Under the pieces are notes generated by a model, which was not told the DNA's origin, searched no databases, and worked only from the letters and a program-made list of their open reading frames with translations. A stretch of 7,238 nucleotides of DNA. Source: an uncultured Gammaproteobacteria bacterium. Lineage in GTDB: Bacteria; Pseudomonadota; Gammaproteobacteria; GCA-001735895. This document shows, piece by piece, positions 1-5,430 of the stretch (positions are counted from its first letter, which is position 1; each line of letters begins with the position of its first letter). Position numbers and translations under genes: made by a program. Where the stretch lies: positions 1 through 7,238 of the forward strand of contig CALZHS010000079.1 of assembly GCA_945787265.1 (NCBI GenBank). The letters are read 5' to 3'.

Positions 1-714
1 AGGCTTGCGACGTTTCCTGGTTTTGGCGCGCATACCGAGCTCCCGCATTACTCCGAGTACACCCTTGACCCCGGCCCTGATTGCAACCTCATCAAAGCGC
101 AGCGCTTCACCCGCTTCGTAGAGTAATACACCGATGCCGTTATCGTTTGCGGCGGCGCGGAACGAGCCCTCGAGCAGCTCAGCGTTCAGAATGACCGGTA
201 CACCAAAGGCGCGCGCCAGCGATTCGAGTTGCGGGTCATCGCGCAATTTCGCCCGAATCTGTGGCAGGTTTTCGCGATAGACGGCGCCCGTGTGTAAATC
301 GATTATGTGGTCACAGTGGGGGATTATTTGCGTCATCAGCACGTTGGCAAGGCGCGAAGCCATGGAGCCATTCTCGGAGCCCGGAAATGATCGGTTCAAA
401 TCGCGGCGGTCGGGCAGGTAGCGTGATTTGGAGACGAAACCGTACACGTTAACCACGGGAATCGCAATCAGCGTACCCTTGATGCGATTGATAAATTTGT
501 GCGACAGCAGACGCCGAATAATTTCGACACCGTTGATTTCATCACCGTGCACCGCCGCGCTCACCAGCAGTACCGGCCCGGGCTGCCGACCGTGGACAAT
601 GTGTACGGGCATGTTGACGCTACTGTGCGTGTAGAAGCTGGGTAACGGTATATCGATCGACTGACGGCTACCGGGTTTTATCGTGACACCGGCAATCTCA
701 ATGGCTGACTGCAT
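1..714 (-). CDS. AspA/AstE-family zinc hydrolase (succinylglutamate desuccinylase/aspartoacylase-like), C-terminus cut by window edge
   Basis: The reading frame starts at the ATG at 714 and stays open to the window edge, giving 238 visible residues; members of this family are usually about 320–350 residues, so the C-terminal part is missing. The M14-type zinc site is visible: His56 and Glu59 in AAVHGDE, and His141 in IDLHTG. The RDLNRSFPG segment (residues 104–112) is the substrate-binding stretch typical of the family, and the YEAGE motif (199–203) carries the expected catalytic glutamate. Family members cleave N-acyl amino acids or, in some relatives, C-terminal amino acids; the substrate here is unknown. 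A very basic segment (RAKTRKRRK) lies at the visible end. It is the last visible gene of the rim operon, 15 bases after rimK. The Shine-Dalgarno signal is weak, with only GAG about 12 bases upstream, which suggests coupling to rimK translation. The AstE role in arginine catabolism is unlikely because no other ast gene is present. Confidence 0.9.
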   Translation of the reverse strand, partial: MQSAIEIAGVTIKPGSRQSIDIPLPSFYTHSSVNMPVHIVHGRQPGPVLLVSAAVHGDEINGVEIIRRLLSHKFINRIKGTLIAIPVVNVYGFVSKSRYLPDRRDLNRSFPGSENGSMASRLANVLMTQIIPHCDHIIDLHTGAVYRENLPQIRAKLRDDPQLESLARAFGVPVILNAELLEGSFRAAANDNGIGVLLYEAGEALRFDEVAIRAGVKGVLGVMRELGMRAKTRKRRKP

Positions 715-729
715 TGTTTATATTGACTC

Positions 730-1632
730 TTAACCCTTGCCCCGGGTCCTGGTTTTGCCGGGTTGTAACTTTTCGAGATTGCCGATAATCAAACCGGCGA
801 CGTCCTTGCCGGTAGCGCCTTCGATGCCTTCTAGTCCGGGGCTGGAGTTGACTTCCATGACTACCGGACCGTGGTTGGAACGTAGCAGATCGACACCGGC
901 AACATTTAAACCCATGATGCGTGCTGCCCTGACCGCGGTTGAACGCTCCTCTGGTGTGATTTTAATCAGGCTCGAAGCACCACCTCGATGCAGGTTGGAG
1001 CGGAACTCGCCTTTCGGTGCCTGGCGTTTCATTGCCGCGACTACCTTGCCGTCGATGACGAAGCAGCGGATATCAGAGCCCCCGGCTTCCTTGATGAATT
1101 CCTGCACCAGGATATCGGCTTTAACGCCCATGAATCCCTCGATCACGCTTTCGGCCGCTTTTTGCGTTTCCGCCAGAACCACGCCTATACCCTGGGTTCC
1201 CTGGAGTAGCTTGACGACCAATGGTGCACCGCCGACCATTTTAATGACATCCTTGATGTCGTCGGGCTTGTTGGCATACCCGGTGAGCGGCATACCGATA
1301 CCCCGGCGGGATAGCAATTGCAGCGAGCGCAGTTTGTCCCGCGAGCGGCCGATGGCCACCGATTCGTTCAGCGCCACCACGCCCATCATTTCGAACTGTC
1401 TCAAAACGGCCAGCCCGTAGGCGGTTACCGATGCACCGATCCGCGGTATAACGGCATCGAAGCCTTCGAGTACCTCGCCCCGGTAGTGGATCGAGGGTTT
1501 GTGTGCCGCGATATTCATGTAGGCGCGTAGCACGTCGATGACAACTATCTTATGACCACGCTCCTCGGCGGCCTCGATAATGCGTCGCGAGGAATACAGT
1601 TTTCGATTTCTCGAAAGCAGAGCAATTTTCAT
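730..1632 (-). CDS. rimK: RimK, ribosomal protein S6–L-glutamate ligase (ATP-grasp)
   Basis: This 300-residue protein follows E. coli RimK without visible gaps for almost its whole length, with the same total length. It is known in E. coli to add glutamate residues to the C-terminus of ribosomal protein S6 using ATP. An N-terminal preATP-grasp domain (about 1–90; FDAVIPRIG, LRQFEMMG, LNESVAI) precedes the ATP-grasp fold. Lys141 in PLVVKLLQGTQGIGVV is the nucleotide-binding lysine; FRSNLHRGG (210–218) is the glycine-rich substrate loop; Asp248, Glu260 and Asn262 (in VMEVNSSPG) are the Mg-ATP ligands, so it should be active. The tail KTRTRGKG is basic and differs from E. coli. The ATG at 1632 is preceded by CGGA with about 8 bases of spacing, and lies 12 bases after the rimB stop. 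A related enzyme, LysX, works on lysine biosynthesis, but the strong RimK match and the rimB neighbour make that unlikely. Confidence 0.96.
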   Translation of the reverse strand: MKIALLSRNRKLYSSRRIIEAAEERGHKIVVIDVLRAYMNIAAHKPSIHYRGEVLEGFDAVIPRIGASVTAYGLAVLRQFEMMGVVALNESVAIGRSRDKLRSLQLLSRRGIGMPLTGYANKPDDIKDVIKMVGGAPLVVKLLQGTQGIGVVLAETQKAAESVIEGFMGVKADILVQEFIKEAGGSDIRCFVIDGKVVAAMKRQAPKGEFRSNLHRGGASSLIKITPEERSTAVRAARIMGLNVAGVDLLRSNHGPVVMEVNSSPGLEGIEGATGKDVAGLIIGNLEKLQPGKTRTRGKG

Positions 1633-1644
1633 TTGAATATCCGT

Positions 1645-2118
1645 TTATAAACCGTAAAGCTTGCGCGGTCTTAACCTGCCGTTGATATAGGAAGCCCCTG
1701 GGTCGACCAAAAAACGGTCCTCCATGGCCCGGCGTCCCAATAGCATGCGAAAACGCATAGTATCACGGTTGGTCAGCGTCATCTCAATAGGAAAAGCGAT
1801 TTCACCGATGGCGACCTGGCTTTGAATGACGTAGCGCATTTCACGATGGCCGCCGGAATCCGTGACCTCGCGAAAGTCGAAAACCGGTGCGTGGCACTCG
1901 ATTTCGAGTTTATCGTTAAGCTGGATCGGGTGGATCAGAAATCGGAGCATGTCGATCCCGTCTTTGTTATAGGGTTCGATTAAAAATGCGTGTAGCGCCG
2001 AGGTGCGGGCACCGGTGTCGACCTTGGCCTTGATCGCGGGCAGATTCAGATCAGGTAATGCGACCCATTCCCGCCAGCCGATGGTGGCCCGTGTCGAATC
2101 CGAAGTCAGTGAGGTCAT
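1645..2118 (-). CDS. rimB: RimB-type protease, 'ATP-dependent zinc protease' family (PF05618)
   Basis: A 157-residue soluble protein of the family usually labelled putative ATP-dependent zinc protease. The diagnostic KVDTGARTSALHA stretch is at residues 32–44 and the conserved TNRDTMRFRMLLGRRAM block is at about 116–132. The Asp34-Thr35-Gly36 triad is the retropepsin-type aspartic protease signature, and I see no HExxH zinc motif or nucleotide-binding loop, so the family label looks misleading. Known: in Pseudomonas the homologue RimB is encoded with rimK and modulates RimK-dependent S6 modification. Inferred: the same role here, since rimK follows by 12 bases. The ATG at 2118 has AGGG 8–9 bases upstream and lies 14 bases after the ArgE-like stop. 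The length fits the family, so the gene is complete. Confidence 0.9.
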   Translation of the reverse strand: MTSLTSDSTRATIGWREWVALPDLNLPAIKAKVDTGARTSALHAFLIEPYNKDGIDMLRFLIHPIQLNDKLEIECHAPVFDFREVTDSGGHREMRYVIQSQVAIGEIAFPIEMTLTNRDTMRFRMLLGRRAMEDRFLVDPGASYINGRLRPRKLYGL

Positions 2119-2132
2119 GGAAATAGCCCTGC

Positions 2133-3296
2133 TTAGTCCAGCTCTGGCGTCTCGCGGCAGCGGTGGACCAGGTTCTCGATCATCTGGTCACAGTATTGCA
2201 GCTGCTCACGGCTGACGAATTCGTCAGGCTTGTGCGCCTGGTCGATGCTACCCGGTCCGCAGACCAGGCAGTTGATGCCGATACCATCAAACAGCCCGGC
2301 CTCGGTACCAAAGCTGACATTGTCGCCGATGTTGTCAATCGGGTTGATGACGCGGGTGTAAGCGATGACTGCCGACGCCGGGTCGGTATGCAAACCCGGG
2401 TAGGAAGAGGTTTCGTCGAAACGGATATCGCTATCGGGATAGCGGGTTCTCATGTCGGTAAGTAAAACGTCGCTGGCGTAATGCCTGATCTCGTGCATCA
2501 GTGTGTCGAGATTTTCCTGCGGCAGGTTGCGAATCTCGAACTCGAATTCGCACTGTCGGGGCACTATGTTGAGTGCAGTGCCGCCATTGATGGTGCCAAC
2601 GTGGAAGGTCGAATGGGGAACCGTGTAACTATCATCGGTCAGCTGCTGCTGCACGCGGGTATTCATATTGCGGATAAACGCGATCAACTCGGCCGCGTAC
2701 TCGACCGCGTTAACCCCGCTTGAGATATAGGCGGAATGGCAGGAGAGTCCGATCACCGTGACCCGGTACGATAATTTGCCCTTGTGGCCGAGTACCATGC
2801 TCATGTCAGTCGGTTCCCCGATCAGGCCGACACGCGGTTTGACTTCAAATCCTGCCATTGTATCGACCAGTTTCTTGGCGCCGAGACAGCCGATTTCCTC
2901 GTCGTAGGAAAACGCCAGGTGCAGCGGCATTTTTAATTGCCGGGCAGTCATCCGGGGCAGCCCGGCAAGCACACAGGCAATGAAGCCTTTCATGTCGCAG
3001 GAACCACGGCCTACCAGCCTTTTCTCCCCGCTTTTCAACTGGTAGGGATCGCTATGCCAATCCTGGCCCGTGGTCGGCACGACATCGGTGTGACCCGAAA
3101 GCATTACTCCACCGATGTCATCGGGACCGATCGTCGCGTAGAGATTGGCACGACCCTGGTCTTCACTAGGCACCAGTTGCGAGTCGATAGCGTGATCTTC
3201 GAGAAGGTTGCGGACGAAATCGATCAGCTGCAGGTTCGAGGTTCGGCTGGTGGTATCGAAAGCGACCAGCCGAGCAAGAATTTGTTCGCTATTCAT
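2133..3296 (-). CDS. argE: Acetylornithine deacetylase-like M20 metallohydrolase (ArgE-like)
   Basis: A complete 387-residue M20-family di-zinc amidohydrolase. Metal and catalytic residues are all present: His69 and Asp71 in GHTDVVP, Asp101 in GRGSCDMKG, the Glu133-Glu134 pair in SYDEEIG, Glu161 in IGEPTDM, and His355 in SIDQAHKPDE. The dimerisation/lid domain occupies roughly 170–290. The sequence style (DTTSRTSNL near the N-terminus, GEPTDM) fits the ArgE group, which hydrolyses N2-acetylornithine to ornithine in arginine synthesis. Related M20 enzymes include DapE and glutamate carboxypeptidases, so the substrate is inferred. The ATG at 3296 is chosen because it gives the usual N-terminus (NSEQILARLVAFDTTS) and has GGGAAG just upstream. 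An in-frame TTG at 3326 would add ten residues and overlap the previous stop as TTGA. It lies 26 bases after the DUF1028 gene and 14 bases before rimB, with no other arg gene nearby, which leaves open a non-arginine role. Confidence 0.88.
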   Translation of the reverse strand: MNSEQILARLVAFDTTSRTSNLQLIDFVRNLLEDHAIDSQLVPSEDQGRANLYATIGPDDIGGVMLSGHTDVVPTTGQDWHSDPYQLKSGEKRLVGRGSCDMKGFIACVLAGLPRMTARQLKMPLHLAFSYDEEIGCLGAKKLVDTMAGFEVKPRVGLIGEPTDMSMVLGHKGKLSYRVTVIGLSCHSAYISSGVNAVEYAAELIAFIRNMNTRVQQQLTDDSYTVPHSTFHVGTINGGTALNIVPRQCEFEFEIRNLPQENLDTLMHEIRHYASDVLLTDMRTRYPDSDIRFDETSSYPGLHTDPASAVIAYTRVINPIDNIGDNVSFGTEAGLFDGIGINCLVCGPGSIDQAHKPDEFVSREQLQYCDQMIENLVHRCRETPELD

Positions 3297-3322
3297 AAGG
3301 CTTCCCGACCTGGCTGCCACCC

Positions 3323-3994
3323 TCAAGGATCTCCCGGTACGCCATACGACGGCGCATCTTCCGGGTTGTAGGCGCGCATCACGTAAGCGTCGATCTGTGG
3401 TTCATAGATTTCCCAGCCTGTGAACATTTTGCTGATCGGATCGTCGTCCCAGTCGATACGCAACTCGGCCAACGGCCAACAGGGGCTGCCACCGATGAGC
3501 AAACCGGCCGAATGCAGGGGGCCGGCTTCGCCGCCGGCTTCAACCCCGGCTTTCAGAGCAGCCATTAGCCGCGCACCGAAGCTGCCACTGGATTGTTCGA
3601 AGGCCCGGGTCATCGCCGCGGGCACCAATTCGTTGTCCAGCAGGTTACCGGCGGCGACGCAGTGTTTACCCTCGGCCGAGCCGAAGCAGCCGAGCACGGC
3701 GTCACCGCTGAATAACCCGGTGTTGCCGCGATTGTCAATCAGGGCGAGTTGTCGGTACCTGATGTAAGGCGTGTTTTGCACCACGGCATCAATCGCCGCG
3801 CCGACCGCGACCCCGTCGTCGAGCAGCGCGAGCATGCGCGGACCCAGGCGCGGGTCAGTGATATTTTGACTCAGTGCTATACCCACGTCCGCCCGCCAGT
3901 GCAGACAACGGCTGCTGACACTGATACTGGACGAAGAAATAGCGGCGCCAAGCTGTCCCGTGTTTTCGTCCCAGGCGGCAATCGATAGTGTCAT
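3323..3994 (-). CDS. DUF1028 family protein, putative Ntn-hydrolase
   Basis: A 223-residue protein recognised as DUF1028 (PF06267) from its opening MTLSIAAWDENTGQLGAAISS, the GPRMLALLDDGVAVGAAIDA block (51–70), RQLALIDNRGNTGLFSG (81–97), HCVAAGNLL (111–119), GGEAGPLHSAGLLI (154–167) and the C-terminal ELRIDWDDDPI. The family is thought to have an N-terminal-nucleophile hydrolase fold; Thr2 becomes the candidate nucleophile once the initiator Met is removed. No substrate is established for the family, so amide hydrolysis is an inference. The ATG at 3994 is chosen over upstream frame extensions because it puts Thr2 at the start and has GGGGA about 6 bases upstream. It is the first gene of the five-gene minus-strand operon, next to an ArgE-like amidohydrolase and divergent from a RidA-family gene, which suggests a small-molecule amide or amino-acid pathway. 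Confidence 0.88.
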   Translation of the reverse strand: MTLSIAAWDENTGQLGAAISSSSISVSSRCLHWRADVGIALSQNITDPRLGPRMLALLDDGVAVGAAIDAVVQNTPYIRYRQLALIDNRGNTGLFSGDAVLGCFGSAEGKHCVAAGNLLDNELVPAAMTRAFEQSSGSFGARLMAALKAGVEAGGEAGPLHSAGLLIGGSPCWPLAELRIDWDDDPISKMFTGWEIYEPQIDAYVMRAYNPEDAPSYGVPGDP

Positions 3995-4070
3995 AATGTT
4001 CCCCGTTTGTTTACCGTTTCCAGGCGATAAAGAATCGCAGGTAGTGATCGGCAAAGGCGTTTAGGTGCGG

Positions 4071-4099
4071 ATTCTAGCCGCCCCGTCCTGGTTGGCGAA
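4071..4099 (-). promoter_or_regulatory. Possible promoter for the DUF1028–argE–rimB–rimK operon
   Basis: On the minus strand TAGAAT (4076–4071) matches the -10 consensus at 5 of 6. The hexamer 17 bases upstream, TTCGCC (4099–4094), matches the -35 at only 3 of 6, so an activator or another sigma factor might be needed. Start of transcription would be near 4064, giving a leader of about 70 bases that contains the small stem at 4024–4038. A further weak minus-strand candidate uses TTGGCA around 4242–4247 with a poorly spaced -10. Confidence 0.3.
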
Positions 4100-4241
4100 G
4101 GATATCACGACCGGCGCTTAAGTCATCAGCGATCGGACGGGTTAGCAGCGCGCGGTGATTGCCAGTGGTGGTGATGATTAAAACCGTGCAGACGCACTGC
4201 CTCAATTCCTTTGCTGATCTATAATTTATAAACCAATCCGG

Positions 4242-4271
4242 TTGCCAAAAATATTTTACATGAGTTATAAA
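4242..4271 (+). promoter_or_regulatory. Sigma70-type promoter for the ridA-like/cupin unit
   Basis: TTGCCA at 4242–4247 matches the -35 consensus at 5 of 6 positions. TATAAA at 4266–4271 matches the -10 at 5 of 6 with an 18-base AT-rich spacer (TTATAA at 17 is the alternative). Transcription would begin near 4278, leaving a leader of about 90 bases before the ridA-like start. It is the best promoter match I found in the window. Confidence 0.6.
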
Positions 4272-4279
4272 TCCACTCA
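4261..4279. promoter_or_regulatory. Inverted repeat TGAGT-N9-ACTCA over the -10 box, possible operator
   Basis: The perfect five-base arms TGAGT (4261–4265) and ACTCA (4275–4279) flank nine bases that contain the TATAAA -10 element and reach about the transcription start. A dimeric repressor bound here would block the ridA-like promoter. No regulator gene is visible in the window, and arms of this length can arise by chance, so this is a candidate only. Confidence 0.3.
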
Positions 4280-4316
4280 AACTGCAGTCACGAAACTCGA
4301 TAACAGGGTTATAGCC

Positions 4317-4367
4317 ATGATCAGAACAGGCCCGGAAATATCGCGAAACAAAAAGCGGAATGCCTGA
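4317..4367 (+). CDS. Possible 16-codon leader ORF ahead of the ridA-like gene
   Basis: An ATG at 4317 opens a frame encoding MIRTGPEISRNKKRNA and ends with TGA at 4365–4367, one base before the preferred ridA-like ATG at 4369. AGGG at 4305–4308 lies eight bases upstream of the ATG, a reasonable ribosome-binding site, although it falls in the small ATAAC-AGG-GTTAT stem. It is not in frame with the following gene. The arrangement would suit translational coupling or attenuation, and the peptide has three arginines and two lysines. It could equally be chance, and no family is recognised. Confidence 0.25.
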   Translation: MIRTGPEISRNKKRNA

Positions 4368-4368
4368 G

Positions 4369-4806
4369 ATGCCGACCCACAAACGTATTCGCATGTTCAA
4401 TACAAGAGATACCTACCCCAACCAGGCGCTCGACAACGATCTGTGCCAGGCGGTGGTTGCCGGCAATACGGTTTACCTGCGCGGACAGGTCGGTACCGAT
4501 TTTGATGGTAACCTGGTCGGGCTCGGCGACCCCGTTGCGCAGGCCGAGCAGGCAATGAAGAACGTCAAGCAATTGCTTGAAGAATCAGGTAGCGACCTGA
4601 GCCATATCGTCAAAACCACGACCTATATTACCGACCCGCGTTATCGCGAGCCGGTCTACCGGGTGGTGGGCAAGTGGCTGAAAGGCGTATTTCCGATTTC
4701 AACCGGAATCGTGGTTGCCGGGCTTGGGCAACCCGAGTGGTTGATGGAGATCGATGTCATTGCCGTGATTCCTGAAGATTGGAACGCTGTTGGGCAAGTA
4801 AAATGA
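4369..4806 (+). CDS. RidA/YjgF/YER057c/UK114 (Rid) family protein lacking the archetypal catalytic arginine
   Basis: A 145-residue Rid-family protein, with the family core VYLRGQVGTD (35–44), the helix AQAEQAMKNVKQLLEESG (57–74), HIVKTTTYITD (79–89), GVFPISTGIVV (106–116) and MEIDVIAVIP (126–135). Archetypal RidA hydrolyses reactive imine/enamine intermediates using Arg105 of E. coli RidA; the aligned position here is Ser111 (FPISTG against FPARSC), while the glutamate equivalent to Glu120 is kept as Glu127. It therefore belongs with Rid subfamilies that lack the arginine, whose activities are largely unknown. Rid proteins are typically trimers with active sites at the interfaces. The ATG at 4369 is preferred (N-terminus PTHKRIRMFNT; GCGGA nine bases upstream); an ATG at 4360 would add three residues but has a poorly spaced ribosome-binding site. 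It is followed directly by a cupin gene and is divergent from the DUF1028–ArgE operon, which suggests a shared pathway. Confidence 0.9.
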   Translation: MPTHKRIRMFNTRDTYPNQALDNDLCQAVVAGNTVYLRGQVGTDFDGNLVGLGDPVAQAEQAMKNVKQLLEESGSDLSHIVKTTTYITDPRYREPVYRVVGKWLKGVFPISTGIVVAGLGQPEWLMEIDVIAVIPEDWNAVGQVK

Positions 4807-4823
4807 ATAAAACGGGGAGATCA

Positions 4824-5180
4824 ATGAAACCGGTAGCCGAAGGTGAACGAATCGTCATCAATCTGGACGAAATAGAATTCGAACCCTTTATCAATAGTCG
4901 TGGTGAAGCCGATGGGCTTGTCTTTCAGCTAGATCGGGGCAGGCGCCTCGGCACCGGATTCCACATCTATAAGATGGAGCCGGGATACACCACGATTCCG
5001 CACCAACACCACGGCAACGAAGAGTTTTTTATCATCAGCGGCGATCTAACGGATAACGACGGCACGGTTTACCGTGCGGGCGATCTGGTTTTAATGAAAG
5101 ATGGCACGCAACATTGTTCGTACACCGAGAATGGATGCGTGATCGTGGTCTATATCGAGGAGCCTGAAACCAGCGTTTAA
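4824..5180 (+). CDS. Small single-domain cupin protein
   Basis: A 118-residue single-domain cupin beta-barrel. Motif 1 matches the G-x5-HxH-x3-E-x6-G pattern exactly: Gly54, His60, His62, Glu66, Gly73. Motif 2 is present as Gly86 to His97 (GDLVLMKDGTQH), with Asp93 where proline is usual. His60, His62, Glu66 and His97 form a complete metal site, so it may be a metal-dependent enzyme (isomerase, dioxygenase) or a metabolite-binding protein; the substrate cannot be read from sequence. The ATG at 4824 is preferred because GGGGAG (4814–4819) lies just upstream. An in-frame ATG at 4803 overlaps the ridA-like stop as ATGA, would add seven residues, and has no clear ribosome-binding site. Either way the two genes are coupled in one unit. 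The TAA stop at 5178–5180 overlaps the stop of the convergent YdcH-type gene. Confidence 0.88.
   Translation: MKPVAEGERIVINLDEIEFEPFINSRGEADGLVFQLDRGRRLGTGFHIYKMEPGYTTIPHQHHGNEEFFIISGDLTDNDGTVYRAGDLVLMKDGTQHCSYTENGCVIVVYIEEPETSV
5177..5180. other. Overlapping convergent stop codons
   Basis: The cupin TAA (5178–5180, plus) and the YdcH-type TAA (5179–5177, minus) share bases in the self-complementary TTAA. There is no intergenic space between these converging transcription units, so each must terminate inside the other gene or by a factor-dependent route. Confidence 0.9.
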
Positions 5181-5416
5181 GCTTCCTTGATCATACGATA
5201 GAGCTCGTCCTTTAAATACAGACGCAGCTTCTTGCGTTCCTCGAGATATTCATCGGAGGTGTTTTCGATACCGGTTTCGATGCGATGCACCTCGTGGTCG
5301 ACCTCGTGGTATTCGTCGAACAGCTTCGCAAAATGATGGTTGGTCATTTTCAGATCGTGAATTCTGTCGCGGTGCTCGGGCAGCTCATGCACCAGGTCGT
5401 GCTTTTCAGTCAACAT
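5177..5416 (-). CDS. YdcH/DUF465 family small helical protein
   Basis: A 79-residue highly charged protein of the YdcH family (DUF465, PF04325). It is recognised from the HRDRIHDLKMTNHHFAKLF start of the domain (15–33), the DEYHEVDHEVHRIETG centre (34–49) and the terminal block KKLRLYLKDELYRMI (62–76). It should form a helical hairpin or short coiled coil in the cytoplasm. E. coli YdcH has no established function, so none is assigned. The ATG at 5416 has GGAAG about eight bases upstream and lies 14 bases after the DksA-like stop, so the two are probably one operon. Its TAA (5179–5177) overlaps the cupin TAA on the other strand, leaving no space for a terminator between them. Confidence 0.9.
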   Translation of the reverse strand: MLTEKHDLVHELPEHRDRIHDLKMTNHHFAKLFDEYHEVDHEVHRIETGIENTSDEYLEERKKLRLYLKDELYRMIKEA

Positions 5417-5430
5417 GGATCTGCTTCCGG

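Larger units (their letters stand above)
3995..4368. other. Divergent intergenic control region between the DUF1028 operon and the ridA-like/cupin genes
   Basis: These 374 bases separate two divergent transcription units. The stretch from about 4200 to 4320 is AT-rich and holds the promoter elements. On the plus strand there is a strong sigma70-like pair at 4242–4271 and a perfect TATAAT at 4220–4225 with only a poor -35 (CTGCCT, 17-base spacer). On the minus strand a TAGAAT box at 4071–4076 could serve the DUF1028 operon. A small perfect stem (GCGAT, five-base loop, ATCGC) is at 4024–4038 in the minus-strand leader. A second short stem, ATAAC-AGG-GTTAT, is at 4300–4312. The minus-strand open frame at 4074–4400 has no recognisable protein features. 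I see no gene here except the possible 16-codon leader ORF listed separately. Confidence 0.7.

Noticed and set aside
261..634. Two overlapping plus-strand frames at the left edge
   Set aside because: The minus strand here encodes a clear AspA/AstE-like protein with an intact zinc site, open from 714 to the edge, which explains the region.
737..1420. A 227-codon open frame on the plus strand opposite rimK
   Set aside because: It is the antisense shadow of a strongly conserved rimK; the translation has no recognisable family features and no ribosome-binding context.
3297..3326. TTG at 3326 as the ArgE-like start
   Set aside because: The TTGA overlap is attractive, but the extra ten residues do not look like the family and the ATG at 3296 gives the usual N-terminus with a nearby GGGAAG.
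2937..3371. A 144-codon plus-strand frame opposite the ArgE-like gene
   Set aside because: The minus strand carries all M20 catalytic residues over the same bases, so this is a shadow.
4074..4400. A 108-codon minus-strand frame across the divergent control region
   Set aside because: It overlaps the ridA-like start and the promoter, has low-complexity unrelated sequence and matches no family I know.
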